Shown piece after piece: positions 1-9,426 of a DNA stretch of 64,000 nt (its first letter is position 1; every line of letters begins with the position of its first letter). Position numbers and translations under genes: made by a program. The notes beneath the pieces are model-generated. The model had not been told where the DNA came from. It saw only the letters and a list, made by a program, of their open reading frames with translations, and made no database searches. Source of the DNA: Pseudozyma flocculosa PF-1 (lineage: Eukaryota; Basidiomycota; Ustilaginomycetes; Ustilaginales; Ustilaginaceae); assembly GCF_000417875.1 (NCBI RefSeq), contig NW_006920871.1, positions 287,397 to 351,396 on the forward strand. Direction: 5' to 3'.

Positions 1-236
1 GGGTTCGATGGTGTAGGATCGCGGCTGTGGAGGATCGTCAGAGATGGCATCTCAGCAGCGGGGTAGGCTCAGCGACAGCGACCCCGGACGCAATGCGGAT
101 ACAGGAATGAATACAGCACACGTCGATACCCCCTTTTTCCTCGCCGCCAGGCTTGCTTCAAATGCCAGTTGGGTGCAAACCGGGGCCGTTTCTTAAAACG
201 TCTATATATGCAAAAGATAGCGGACTGACATGAATA
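1..236. other. Left edge, upstream of tRNA-Lys
   Basis: No coding region or repeat is visible in this short stretch at the window edge. A TATATAT-like motif near 202-208 lies about 30 bases upstream of the tRNA and could help position the polymerase III machinery, as upstream TATA elements do in many fungi. That role is inference. Confidence 0.4.
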
Positions 237-341
237 TCCCGGCTAGCTCAGTCGGTAGAGCGTCAGACTCTTATCCAGAGCCTCTGCGATTGATCGCAGA
301 AACCAATCTGAATGTCGTGGGTTCGAGCCCCACGTTGGGAG
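237..341 (+). tRNA. tRNA-Lys(CTT), intron-containing
   Basis: A full cloverleaf can be folded. The acceptor stem is 237-243 with 334-340 (two G-U pairs), the discriminator G is 341, the D arm begins at 246, and the anticodon stem TCAGA (263-267) pairs with TCTGA (307-311). The T arm contains GGTTCGAGCC (320-329), which is also the B box. The anticodon is CTT at 270-272, reading AAG lysine codons. A 32-base intron (274-305) sits directly after the purine 3' of the anticodon, the canonical position for nuclear tRNA introns removed by the Sen endonuclease. A run of six T at 345-350 is a polymerase III terminator. The CCA end is not encoded, as expected for eukaryotes. Confidence 0.95.
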
Positions 342-344
342 ATC

Positions 345-350
345 TTTTTT
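345..350 (+). terminator. Pol III T-run terminator of tRNA-Lys
   Basis: Six consecutive T residues begin four bases after the tRNA discriminator base, the normal termination signal for RNA polymerase III. Confidence 0.85.
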
Positions 351-2296
351 GTGCCTTCTTTATTCTTTCTTTGTCATCGCCAAAGGCGAGAGGCTTTGGC
401 TGCATCCGACGCTTGTACGGCGGTCGAAGCCGTGCAAGCTTGTCCATAGCGAGTCGATATGGCCGATCAGGCAAGCTCAGCTCCGCTTCGATATGCCTGC
501 AGCGACGTTCGGAGCGTGGCTGAGAAGGTCAGCTGAACCACGACCCAGGGGCTGCTATGGCGCTCCGTCGCGCTCTCCTCGATCAGGCAGCAGTGCTGGT
601 GACGTGGCCAGTGGCCGAATCTCCGGCAGGCGGATGGGAGCATGTCAACGCAGGCTTAGATGGGTAGCACGGAAGAGGGACACACGCTCAGCGCCGCGGC
701 TCGACTTGTGACAGCGCGCGGACTCACCTTTCGACGAAGGGCTGCTTCGCCGAGGCCATCCTAGGTGGTGGCAGCGATCCTGTCCCGGATCTGGGTTGCG
801 ACTTCCGACGGCATCGTCTTCGTAAAGGCTTCGAGGGGCGTTCCGCGAGCATGTTCGTATCTGTGATCGTGGCCAGAGGTGCGGGGCGGAAGAAGAGGGC
901 TCGGACCGGCGATATCGCGGCCGTCGGAGACGGAGGGAGCACCTCCCCGGCCCAACCTGACGAGGCTGATTCGCAGCTATGCCATGAGAGGATCGCAGCG
1001 GTGGCGCAACGAGATAACGGTCGCCCTTGCAAAGAAACGGGCACCGCAATCTCCCCCACACGCGTCGAGTGGTCTCACCGCGCATTCCGCCCGGGTGCGG
1101 CTGTATCTGCGGCCTCCAGCGGCGTTCAGGGCGCTTCACGCGTCGTTCGCGGGACTGACGCCCCCGTATCGCTAGGTCGTCGGATGTGCGGCAGCGCAGC
1201 CAATATCAACATCGGGAGTAGGCAGTCAGGCACAGCGTCGAGACTTCTGTGTCACCGCGTGGCAACCCTCGATAGCCAGTAGGGCCGAGAAGTGAACATC
1301 GTGTTCCCTACCCTCGGCCCTGAGTCGTTCGATCCGACGGTCGATCGGCGGTGGCGCCGAATCGAGATGCCCTAACCTCCGGATTCCAGCGCGACGGTGC
1401 ACTGCGAGGGTGCGTCGGCAGCGAGGCGTCTGGCCACCTACCTAGCTATGTTAGGTCCGATTGTGGTGGCTGCCATTGGGCGCAGCGTGCCCAGAGTATG
1501 CGGTTCGAACAGATGAAGGGAGCTAAGGATGGAAGCCTAGCGGACTGGGGTGAACGGGGGTGGATGGGGTAGAAGCCCACGCATGACATCGGCCTTGCGA
1601 GCGCAGAGGCGGCGATATCGGCAAAGAAAAATTAGCACGAACGAGAGTGCTGCCCCTATTATTATATTGTGGGTTCCTCATTTGTACTAGGAATGTGTGA
1701 TGTCCTGGAATTGTTCCTGCGGTCTCGCAGCCGTAGGGCCAAAGCACCAGCCGTAGTTGTTGGACTGATTCCTACCTAGTGGTAGACCTCGATCAGGGGG
1801 CGACTAGATGCACCGCCGTTGCGCAAGGTTCGAGGGTACCCTCGCCAGCTGACCTCGACCGTCCCACGGCTGCCGGAACATCGCTTCCGTCGCTTTCAAG
1901 AGGGAGGCGTCGCTCTCAAGAGGGGTGCGTCGCTATCAAGAGCGGGGCATCGCTTTCGGCGTCCCTTACAAGAGGAAGGAATCTGCCGCGGCTTCGACGC
2001 AAGAGACAGGTCCGGGGCGGGTGGCGGAAAAACGGCCATCTCGGCGGGCGAAGCCGTCGCCAAGCATGATACCGGCTTGGCTTCCGGCCATGCCAAGGAC
2101 GCGGCGGGCTTCGGCTTGGCTGGTGCCAGGGTGGTTGGCGTGGCGAGCCTAATTTAGCCCGTCGTCGATGTTGCGGCGTGTGGGTTGGCCGCGGGCGCCC
2201 CAGGTCTTGTCGCCGCCCGTCGCCCGTCGCCCGTCGCCTCTCCCTCCTCCCTTCCCTGCAAGTCTTTCAGATGCTGGAGGACGACCTTGGACGCAC
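351..2296. other. Long intergenic stretch without a convincing gene
   Basis: About 1.9 kb between the tRNA and the carboxylesterase promoter. All open frames here are short, overlap one another and resemble no family I recognise. One weak hint of coding lies on the minus strand: an ATG at 759 is followed after eleven codons by a consensus GTGAGT donor (around 728-723), and the minus-strand frame ending near 761 has gene-like codon use, but no continuation could be joined. The only clear structure is the 20-base tandem repeat at 1889-1957. Confidence 0.5.
1889..1957. repeat. 20-bp tandem repeat, about 3.5 copies
   Basis: Four successive units start at 1889, 1909, 1929 and 1949. The core is GTCGCT-T/C/A-TCAAGAG followed by a variable G-rich end, and the period is exactly 20. 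Copies differ at a few positions, and the last is truncated after CATCGCTTTC. It lies in non-coding DNA about 0.5 kb upstream of the carboxylesterase start. It may be a small minisatellite or a cluster of protein-binding sites; the sequence does not decide. Confidence 0.75.
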
Positions 2297-2303
2297 ATAT
2301 AAG
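2297..2303 (+). promoter_or_regulatory. Candidate TATA box of the carboxylesterase gene
   Basis: ATATAAG lies 160 bases upstream of the assigned ATG in an otherwise GC-rich region, a plausible polymerase II core element. It supports a translation start downstream of it rather than a longer protein. Confidence 0.5.
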
Positions 2304-2462
2304 CCGTCGTCGCCTTGTGCTTCGATGGGGGGTCTGGAGAAAGCCATCGCCTCCTCGGTCTCTTTCGCCCTGAGACTCCTCCCCTCTCTAAGACCTTCTC
2401 CTCGACGAACTTCTGGCAAACGGACCGTGCCTTGGCCGCGGCCTGAGCGTCAACCGCCAAAT

Positions 2463-4382
2463 ATGCTGGTCAAAGCGTGCCTTGTCCAGCTCCTCTGCCT
2501 TGGTGTCTGGACCGCATCTGCCTTCCCCCTGTTCCAGAACGAAGCTCCCTCAGTCGATCTCGGCTATGGAATTTACCGCGGCGTCGCCAACGAAGCCGCC
2601 GGCGTCAACGTCTTCAAGGGCATCCGCTACGCAGCTGCGCCCATCGGAAAGCTTCGCTGGCAGCTGCCTCAGTCTCCAGCCAAGAAGCGCGATTCGGTCA
2701 TCGATGCCAAGTCTTTTGGCCCAAAGTGTCCGCAGTCCTGGCCGACGGGCCTGCTGCCGATGGTCGCACCGCTTCTGCCGGCCATCAGCGGCGACGAGGA
2801 CTGCCTCTTTCTCAACGTCTGGGCGCCGCGCGATGCCCACAACCTCCCGGTCATGGTCTGGATCCACGGCGGGGGCTACGGCCAGGGCGACGGCCAGCAG
2901 GACATGATGTCAATCCTCGCCGCCAACAACAACTCCTTCATCGTCGTTTCGATCCAGTACCGCCTGGGCGCGTTTGGGTTCCTGGCTTCTGACGACGTCC
3001 ATCGGCACGGCGTGCTCAACGCCGGCCTGCACGACCAGCAGGCGGCGTTGCGTTGGGTGCAGGAGCACATCGGCCGCTTTGGCGGCGACAGGCGTCGCGT
3101 CACCGTCTACGGCCAGAGCGCTGGTGGCGGCAGCGTCATGCTCCAGGCCATGGCCTACGGGGGCACCCAGGGCACGGAGCTCTTCAGCAACCTCATCGCC
3201 TCTTCCCCGTACCTGCCGCTGCAGTGGGGCTATAGCGATGCCGTTCCGACCAGGATGTACCACGCCTTTGTCGAGAGCGTGGGCTGCAACGGAACCGGCC
3301 TGACTGGGTACTCTGCCAGCAGCGCCGAACGTAGCAGCGCGGTGTTTGACTGCCTCGTCAAGGCCGACACGGCCAAGCTTCAAAGGTCGAGCCACCTGGT
3401 CTCGAGCACGCAGAGCACCTATCTGGGCTTCGCATTCGTCCCCGTCACCGACGGCCACCTGGTCGAAACGGTGCCGAGCCGCCAGCTGGGCGCCAAGAGG
3501 GTCAATGGGCGCAACATCCTGGTCGGCAACGATGCCGAAGATGGCGCCATTTTCGTCCCTCGCAACATCACCGTCGAGGCCGACGTCGTATCCTGGCTCA
3601 AGAACGTCTACCCCACGCTGAGCCAGGACAACATCACCGCCTTGCTAGACCGCTATCCCTCCTCGGACTCGGCAAGGACGCAGTACGCGACGCCGGGTGT
3701 GGGTCGCGCGCTGACGGCCAATGATGTCGCTTCGACCGCCGTGTCGCAGCTCGCGCGCGCCAGCAACATCTACGCCGAGGCTACGTTTGCCTGCCCCTCG
3801 TACTGGCTTGCTGATGCCTTCCAGGGGCCGAGGAAGGCGTACCACTACCAGTACAGCGTCGTCGCCGCGCTGCATGGCGTCGAGGTGGACACCGTGTACG
3901 GCTCTCCGCTGCCATCGGTCTCGCCGGGCATCGCCAAGGCCGTTCAGCGTGAGTGACATCGCCAGCCCTCGACGGGGTTTTGTGACGGAGCCACTGACGA
4001 GCAAGCCTCGCCTTGCCTCTCGCCGACGCTGCCCGCGCGCAACGCAGACATGTGGGGCAGCATGGTGACGCGATCGAACCCCTCGATCTCGCAGACCGAG
4101 GCTGTGGCCGGCGCGGCGGGCGGCAGCAGCAGTGCCAGATCGCCCAACCCGGCGACCCGGTGGCCGGCGTGGGATCCAGCGTCGCCGCACCAGATCAATA
4201 TCAACCAGACGGGAGGCACAAAGGTGACGCTGCCCGTGGCTCAGTGGGGCATCGACTTCACGGGTTACGTCGGACCCGACAGGCGCAACGACATCACGCT
4301 GGTCGATGCGCGCAGCTGGGAAGGCGGCCGGGGCGCGAGGTGCGACTTTTGGAAGAAGCTGGCCGACGTGGTCCCCCTCTGA
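2463..4382 (+). CDS. Secreted type-B carboxylesterase/lipase
   Basis: Alpha/beta-hydrolase that hydrolyses carboxylic esters, probably outside the cell. Two exons, 2463-3948 and 4048-4382, joined by a 99-base intron (GTGAGT donor, CGCAG acceptor, phase 1), give 606 residues, usual for the type-B carboxylesterase/cholinesterase family. Residues 1-19 form a signal peptide (MLVKACLVQLLCLGVWTAS). The oxyanion-hole motif HGGG is at 135-138. The nucleophile elbow GQSAGG places Ser219 in the triad, with Glu359 (DAEDGAIF) and His471 (LHGVE); all three are present. The second exon carries the C-terminal WGSMV...NPS block typical of the family. I chose the first ATG in frame; upstream sequence in frame has no ATG and encodes no plausible signal. 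The natural substrate (lipid, plant ester or xenobiotic) cannot be told from sequence. Confidence 0.93.
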
Positions 4383-4791
4383 GGTGTCGCCAAGGTTTGA
4401 GTTGGGCAGTTGCGAGTGAGACGGTCGAGCTGCGTGTAGCAGGTTGGAGTTAATCAGAGTTGTTGTTAGCAGTGTTGCACTCTTGCTGCCTGACTGAGCC
4501 AATAAGTGGTGGCGCCTGTGGTGGTGGGTGGTGGTGACGGTGGCGGCAGGGTAGGTAGGCCTGGCTTGCCTGGCTGTCGGGCGTTTGGTTTCGAGGTGCG
4601 GGAGTCGGGTTGGGTGCGCGTTGCCTGCGGGGCCCAACTGGCGCGTGCGTTGGCGCCATTGGGCGCGCTTTCTTCTCTTTCTCCTTCGCTCTCGACCTCG
4701 TCCATCCCCTCCGTCCGTACCGCCTTGGCTCTCCTACCCAAAAGACTCCCTTGCACGCTCGCCCCGCTCGAGACGCAAGCTCCATGCACAC
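4383..4791 (+). other. MMM1 promoter region
   Basis: A 409-base gap between the carboxylesterase stop and the MMM1 start. It contains GGTGG-rich stretches (4507-4545) and a pyrimidine-rich tract (4670-4710) typical of fungal 5' untranslated regions. No gene or TATA box is evident. Confidence 0.5.
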
Positions 4792-6648
4792 ATGGACCTA
4801 GCATCCAGTCGGCCTTACCACGGCGACGGCGGCGGAGGCGGAGGCGACGCCATGCCGCTCGCCCGCTATGGCGCGCCATCCCCGCAGCTCCACTACCCCG
4901 CCAGCCGCTGGACCTTCACCCAGGGCCTCATCGTCGGCCAGATTTCCATGGTCGTCATCGCCCTCCTCCTCATCCGCTACGTCATCTTCGAGGACTCGGC
5001 GACTGCGCTGGAAAAGGAGCGCCTGATGCGCCTCAAGATCAGCGAACGCCGCTCCAAGCGCCACGCAAAGGCGCTCCTCGAAAACGCAAAGCGCCTCGGC
5101 ACCACTTCCAAGCTCGCACCCGCCACCGCCAACGGGCCCACAGGCGGCCGCGGAAGGCGTTCCAGATCCTCAAAGGCCGATGCCAGGGCAACCTTTGCAG
5201 AGATACTCGACAAGATCGGCTACGACATCAGCACCCACGGCAGCGAGAGCTGCGACTGGCTCAACGTCGTCCTCGCCCAGGCCGTCGCAGGATACCGCGA
5301 GGACGTGCTGGCCGGCGGCGTCTCACCCCATCCGCCTGCACCCGCCGCAGCCTCCGCCACTCGGTCGTCGTCGGCGGGTGCGATGAACTTTGCCGGCTTG
5401 TTCGGCGCCGCAGCCACAGCCCACAACTCCACCGCCGCCGCCGACAGCGCCGACGGCGACCTGACCGAGGAAAAGGAGCGGACGGCGCGTGACCTGATGG
5501 AGGAGATTCTCAACCGCTCCACGTCCAAGGCCGGCTCCTTTCTCGACCCCATCCGCGTCACCGAGGCCGACTTTGGCGACGCCTACCCCGTCTTCACCAA
5601 TGCCCGCGTCCGCCCCGCCGACGACACGGGGCGCATGCGCATCGAGGTCGACGTCGACTACTCGGACCAGATCACGCTTGCCATCGACACCAAGCTCCTC
5701 ATCAACTTCCCCAAGCCCCGCTTCGCCGTGCTGCCCGTATCGATCAGCCTCACCATTGTCCGCTTCTCGGGCACGCTGGCCGTCGAGCTCTTTTCATCGG
5801 ATCCAAACGCGACCGTACTGCCCTCGGCGGCCCACAGCGCCTACCCGGCTCCGAGCGGCGGCGCCGGTGCCGGCGGCAGCGGTGGTGCAGCTGGTTCAAG
5901 GCAAGGACGGCATCCCCCGCCGCCACCGCCGCCGCGGTCGCGGCATCAGCTCCACTTCTCGCTCCATCCCGACTTTGCGCTCGAGGCGTCTGCGTCGAGC
6001 CTGTTGGGATCGCGCGCCAAGCTGCAGGATATCCCCAAGATCGAGCAGCTCCTCATCTCGCGCCTGCGCGGCTGGATCCTGGACCGCTTCGTCTGGCCGA
6101 GGTACTGGAGCCTGACGTTGCCCAACCTCGTCCCCGGTCCCTCTGCGGCATCCGACGACGATGGGGGCCAGACCGCGCCCGGTCAGATGTCAGTCGAGAC
6201 TGGGATAGAGGGGCCACGCAACGATGGCGTCGTCGAGCCGGGCCACGCCCAGTCTTCGCGGCAGGCGCACCAAAGGACGCCAGGCACCTCGGGCGCGCAG
6301 ACACCCGCGGCTCCTACACCACCACCGCCTCCGCCACTGGGCAGCGTTGAGGCGTGGCGGGCCCAGACACTGCTCTCGGGCACGGCAGGATCGTCGGCTG
6401 CAGCGGCTGCAGCGGCCGCGGCGGCCATGGGGGCGGGCGCCAGACCGTCGATGACGGCCAACTCGTCGTCGTCGTCCCTCCTCGGCGGCAGGCCGGCCAT
6501 GGTGGGCTCGTACGTCTCTTCGCCTTCCCTCGCCACACTAAACGGCCTCCGGGGCGGCGTAGATGATCCGGCCAGTTCGGCGGCGGCCTCTGCGTACGGA
6601 GGCAGCGCTAGGGCGTTGCGGCATCGGTCTGCACATGTCGACGGCTAG
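4792..6648 (+). CDS. MMM1: ERMES subunit MMM1 (maintenance of mitochondrial morphology protein 1)
   Basis: ER-anchored subunit of the ERMES complex, which tethers the ER to mitochondria and moves phospholipids between them together with Mdm10, Mdm12 and Mdm34. The protein is 618 residues with a short Gly-rich luminal N-terminus, one membrane segment at about 44-66 (GLIVGQISMVVIALLLIRYV) and a cytosolic SMP/TULIP lipid-binding domain at about 155-445. The domain opens with the family's DWLNVVLAQ...YR block and ends with the SRLRGWILDRFVWPRYWS helix. The tail after 445 is low complexity with Pro, Ala and Ser runs, longer than in yeast Mmm1 (about 426 residues). The domain is also interrupted by a Gly/Pro-rich insert around 345-385. 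Single exon; the start is the first ATG in frame, immediately before the conserved N-terminal region. Confidence 0.95.
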   Translation: MDLASSRPYHGDGGGGGGDAMPLARYGAPSPQLHYPASRWTFTQGLIVGQISMVVIALLLIRYVIFEDSATALEKERLMRLKISERRSKRHAKALLENAKRLGTTSKLAPATANGPTGGRGRRSRSSKADARATFAEILDKIGYDISTHGSESCDWLNVVLAQAVAGYREDVLAGGVSPHPPAPAAASATRSSSAGAMNFAGLFGAAATAHNSTAAADSADGDLTEEKERTARDLMEEILNRSTSKAGSFLDPIRVTEADFGDAYPVFTNARVRPADDTGRMRIEVDVDYSDQITLAIDTKLLINFPKPRFAVLPVSISLTIVRFSGTLAVELFSSDPNATVLPSAAHSAYPAPSGGAGAGGSGGAAGSRQGRHPPPPPPPRSRHQLHFSLHPDFALEASASSLLGSRAKLQDIPKIEQLLISRLRGWILDRFVWPRYWSLTLPNLVPGPSAASDDDGGQTAPGQMSVETGIEGPRNDGVVEPGHAQSSRQAHQRTPGTSGAQTPAAPTPPPPPPLGSVEAWRAQTLLSGTAGSSAAAAAAAAAAMGAGARPSMTANSSSSSLLGGRPAMVGSYVSSPSLATLNGLRGGVDDPASSAAASAYGGSARALRHRSAHVDG

Positions 6649-6728
6649 CATCGTGGGGCGATCGAGCCCGATTCCGCTTGAGGACAGGGCATGACTCGAT
6701 AATGGTACACGAGATCTGCATTGCACCT

Positions 6729-6753
6729 CACCACCACCACCACCACCACCACC
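6729..6753. repeat. (CAC)n microsatellite in shared 3' region
   Basis: About eight consecutive CAC triplets lie in the 179-base spacer between the convergent MMM1 and end-joining-factor genes. No coding role is apparent. Confidence 0.8.
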
Positions 6754-6827
6754 GCCGCCACCCGTGTCTGCTGCTGCTGCCTGATGCATTCGTACCGTCC
6801 TACCTCCAGCGTACATCCATCGACGTC

Positions 6828-8294
6828 TCAGAAGCGCGTCCGACCAGGTCCTCTGCGCGCTCCTCGAACGGACGCGGCACCGCGCGCCTCTTTGATGCGC
6901 TCGATTTCACGCCGCTTTTCCATCTCCCTCGCCCGTTGCTCTGCGGACCGCGTCTGCGTCTGTATCGGCGTCGGCGTCGGCGCCAGGCTGTCCGCCGACG
7001 GCTCGTCCTTGACCGTCCTGCTCGATGCCGAGGAGGCGGTGGCGACTGAGGAGGAAGCGGGCGGTGAAGCGCGGGCAGAGGTAGGCTGGGACGGCAATCG
7101 GTCTTCTATCCGCCGCTGCGGGGCAGGCTTGATCTTCGTCGTGCGAGCAGGGAGCAGCGACTCCTCTTCCGACGACGACGACGACGATTCGGGGGAGATC
7201 GAGAACCGTGCGCTGGACCGCTTGGCACTGTGTTCGTCCTTGACTTCCACCGCGGCGCTCGTCGAGGCTTCTGTCGCACGCGGCTCTTGTGCTGTGGGCG
7301 ACGGTGGAACGCGCCACGCAGCGATGTGCTCCCCCTGGCTACCGTTAGCCTTTGGCTTCTCCTGCGCCTGCGTCTGCGCCTGCGTCTGCGCCTGCGTCTG
7401 GCTGAAGAGCGGCGGGGAAGACGAGGCGGCCGCCCGCGCTCGGTGGCTGGTCTCTGCGCCGGCCTCTTTCGACGTCGAGGGTCTGCGCCAGTTTGTTGGA
7501 GGCGGGCCGAAGAAGACGAGATCGCTCTCGTCGGTGTCTCCGTCCGAATCGAGCGGCAGAGGCGGCGATGGCAACGCCTGCGCTGCTTCGATCCCGTCCC
7601 GCGCTGTATCGCTGCCAATGCCGCGTACGCGCTTGGGCGAAGTTAGGCGATCGCACGGCAGCCCGCGCCGCTTGAGGGCGTACCTGGCGAGGCAGTCGAG
7701 GGTCTGCTGTTGCAGGGGCGTCGTCTCTTCACCACCATCGGCACTAACTCTGCTGGAGCCTGCGGCTCGAGCGGCTACGCTCAGCAGCGGGCCTATAAAG
7801 TGACCCTCGAGGAAGCTCTTTGAGGCCGCCGCATCGAGGGGATCGAGGTCAAAGGTCACCTTGAACCTTGGGCTGCTGTCATCTTGGTCCCTGGCGTCGA
7901 TGAAGAGCGAGGCCGAGAAGCGAGTCGCCTCGAGTCCGATCGTCCTCCGCCTTTTCCTGGACGGAGAAGCGTCGAGGAGGGCGTCGTGCACCGCCTCTGC
8001 GACTCGGTCGACGTCGTGCTCGCTCTGTGTCTGCGTGTCGACAGAGGGGTGCTGCAGCTGGACTCGGCGGGAGAGGGTGCGCTGTGAAAGCCCCTCGCAG
8101 AAGACGGTGCAGGTGGAAGGGTCGAGCAAGATGAAGAAGAGCTGGGACGTGGCCGAGGACGTTGCGAGCTTGTAGAGCAAGGGCAGCGACGACGACGGCG
8201 AGGCGGTGCTGGTGGGCGAAAAAGAGCGAAAGGGGTGGTTCAGCAGGTAGGTGTCGAGCGAGGGTGACCAGGACAGCAGGTCGGGAGGGTGCAT
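6828..8294 (-). CDS. Candidate XLF/Nej1-like non-homologous end-joining factor
   Basis: Single exon, 488 residues from the ATG at 8294, which is the first ATG in the frame. The N-terminal 170 residues resemble in order and spacing the head domain of XLF/Nej1: a Leu-rich opening, LFFILLDPSTCTVFCEGL strands, a helix, then FKVTFDLDPLD...SFLEGHFIGPLLSVA, which parallels the family pattern of a strand followed by a hydrophobic helix ending in a Pro-Leu. A second helix containing TLDCLARYALKRRG follows. The rest is a Ser/Pro-rich, probably disordered tail. The extreme C-terminus is basic and ends in Phe (RRGPGRTRF), reminiscent of the Ku-binding motif of XLF proteins. XLF stimulates Xrcc4/Lif1-ligase IV during double-strand-break repair in the nucleus. 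The match is by pattern only; an unrelated nuclear protein is possible. Confidence 0.45.
   Translation of the reverse strand: MHPPDLLSWSPSLDTYLLNHPFRSFSPTSTASPSSSLPLLYKLATSSATSQLFFILLDPSTCTVFCEGLSQRTLSRRVQLQHPSVDTQTQSEHDVDRVAEAVHDALLDASPSRKRRRTIGLEATRFSASLFIDARDQDDSSPRFKVTFDLDPLDAAASKSFLEGHFIGPLLSVAARAAGSSRVSADGGEETTPLQQQTLDCLARYALKRRGLPCDRLTSPKRVRGIGSDTARDGIEAAQALPSPPLPLDSDGDTDESDLVFFGPPPTNWRRPSTSKEAGAETSHRARAAASSSPPLFSQTQAQTQAQTQAQEKPKANGSQGEHIAAWRVPPSPTAQEPRATEASTSAAVEVKDEHSAKRSSARFSISPESSSSSSEEESLLPARTTKIKPAPQRRIEDRLPSQPTSARASPPASSSVATASSASSRTVKDEPSADSLAPTPTPIQTQTRSAEQRAREMEKRREIERIKEARGAASVRGARRGPGRTRF
7363..7398 (-). repeat. 12-bp coding minisatellite (Thr-Gln-Ala-Gln repeat)
   Basis: Three near-identical copies of a 12-base unit (CGCCTGCGTCTG on the plus strand) lie inside the disordered tail of the XLF-like gene and encode repeated TQAQ. 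The period is a multiple of three, so copy-number change would keep the frame. Confidence 0.8.
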
Positions 8295-8582
8295 GCTGGC
8301 ATTGGGTGCGACGGCAGCCCGGGGGCAGCCGGGCGAGCAGAGGTGGCGGTCGTCGGTGGTGGTGGTGGTGTTGGTGGTGGTGGTGGGGGGTGGGGACGGG
8401 AGCGGTTGAGAGATAGAGGTGCTGGTTGGTCCATGCGAGCCCGCGCTTGGGCCTGAGCCTCCACCTGGGACGTGCAGCCTTGTCCTTTCGGGCGAGAGAG
8501 ATGGGATGCTCGACGGCTGCCTGGGTCGATCCAGCCAGGCGTAGCCAGGCGCGCCGGCCCTGCTGTCGAGGCCCAAGCGAGG

Positions 8583-8612
8583 CCAGGCGAGGCGAGGCGA
8601 GGCGAGGCGAGG
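8583..8612. repeat. Tandem GGCGA pentamers
   Basis: Five or six consecutive copies of a five-base unit (GGCGA) lie in the promoter of the XLF-like gene, within one of the GC-rich CAGG/AGGCCTGG islands that recur between genes in this window. Confidence 0.7.
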
Positions 8613-9093
8613 GCTGCGCTGTTTTGGACTTTTGGGCTACAGCCACGGTTGGGCCCGCCTGGAGGCAGGCCTGCTGTCCGGTGCTCCTCAGCTGAGCGGA
8701 CGCGATCAGCTCATCCTCGGCATCCCCTCCCCCCCATACATCCAGCCCTACCCTCTATCCTGGCTGGCAAGCTCCTAGCCTACGCCTGCCTAGCCTGTTG
8801 CTTCCGTTCGTCCACCTGCACGCCTTGCATAAGCCTTACGACGTTCCTGGCTTGCCTTGCCTTTGCCTTGCCTTGCTTGCGCTGCTGCTTCCTGTTCGTC
8901 GCAGTCGGAGCTTAGCTGCCCCCCCCCGGCCTTGACCTCCTTCCGACCAACCCAAGCCCGGCACAGAGGAAATCGTCCCACTCGCCCCGCCATATATCAT
9001 CATGGTTACCACCCGGTGCGTAGTCGCGCATCTTCCTCTCGCTCTCTCTCTCTCTCTTCGAACCTCCCTCCACGCCCGCCCTGCCGCTGGCCA

Positions 9094-9099
9094 TATAAG
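9094..9099 (+). promoter_or_regulatory. Candidate TATA box of ERG24
   Basis: TATAAG preceded by CCA lies 333 bases upstream of the assigned ERG24 ATG, with pyrimidine-rich leader sequence between. Its position argues for the ATG at 9427 rather than an upstream start. Confidence 0.45.
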
Positions 9100-9426
9100 C
9101 ATAGCGAGGGAAGCTCATCTGACCCCCTGACATCTGCCCCCGCATACCCTCTCGCCCGTCACCCACCTCTTGCCTCCACGTCTATCTCTGCCTCTCTACC
9201 CTGCCCGCCCGCCTGGCTTCCCCCTCCCTGTAGCGCCCAGTCGCGCACGCCCTCGCGCAGCACCCGCGCCCGCACCACCTCGACTCAGCACTCGGACGGC
9301 GGATACACGTCGACCGAATCCGCACCCGGCAGCCCCACGCCAGCGCCCAGGCGGCCAACCTCGAACCTCTCGAAGCGCTCCTCGCTCGGCGTCTCTTCCT
9401 CGTCCTCGTCGCCCCTCCGCTCCAAG

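Larger units (their letters stand above)
8295..9426. other. Divergent promoter region between XLF-like gene and ERG24
   Basis: About 1.1 kb holding control sequences for two divergent genes. Visible features are GGTGGT-rich triplets (8348-8395), a tandem GGCGA pentamer block (about 8583-8612), CT-rich tracts (9042-9058) and a TATA element at 9094 oriented toward ERG24. No further gene is supported. Confidence 0.5.

Noticed and set aside
645..1139. Possible small minus-strand gene near the tRNA
   Set aside because: Codon use in the last part and a GTGAGT donor near 728 are suggestive, but no consistent exon chain, start or family could be built.
1502..1512. A GGTTCGAAC B-box-like sequence suggesting a second tRNA
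   Set aside because: Flanking bases cannot form a T stem and no A box or acceptor stem is present.
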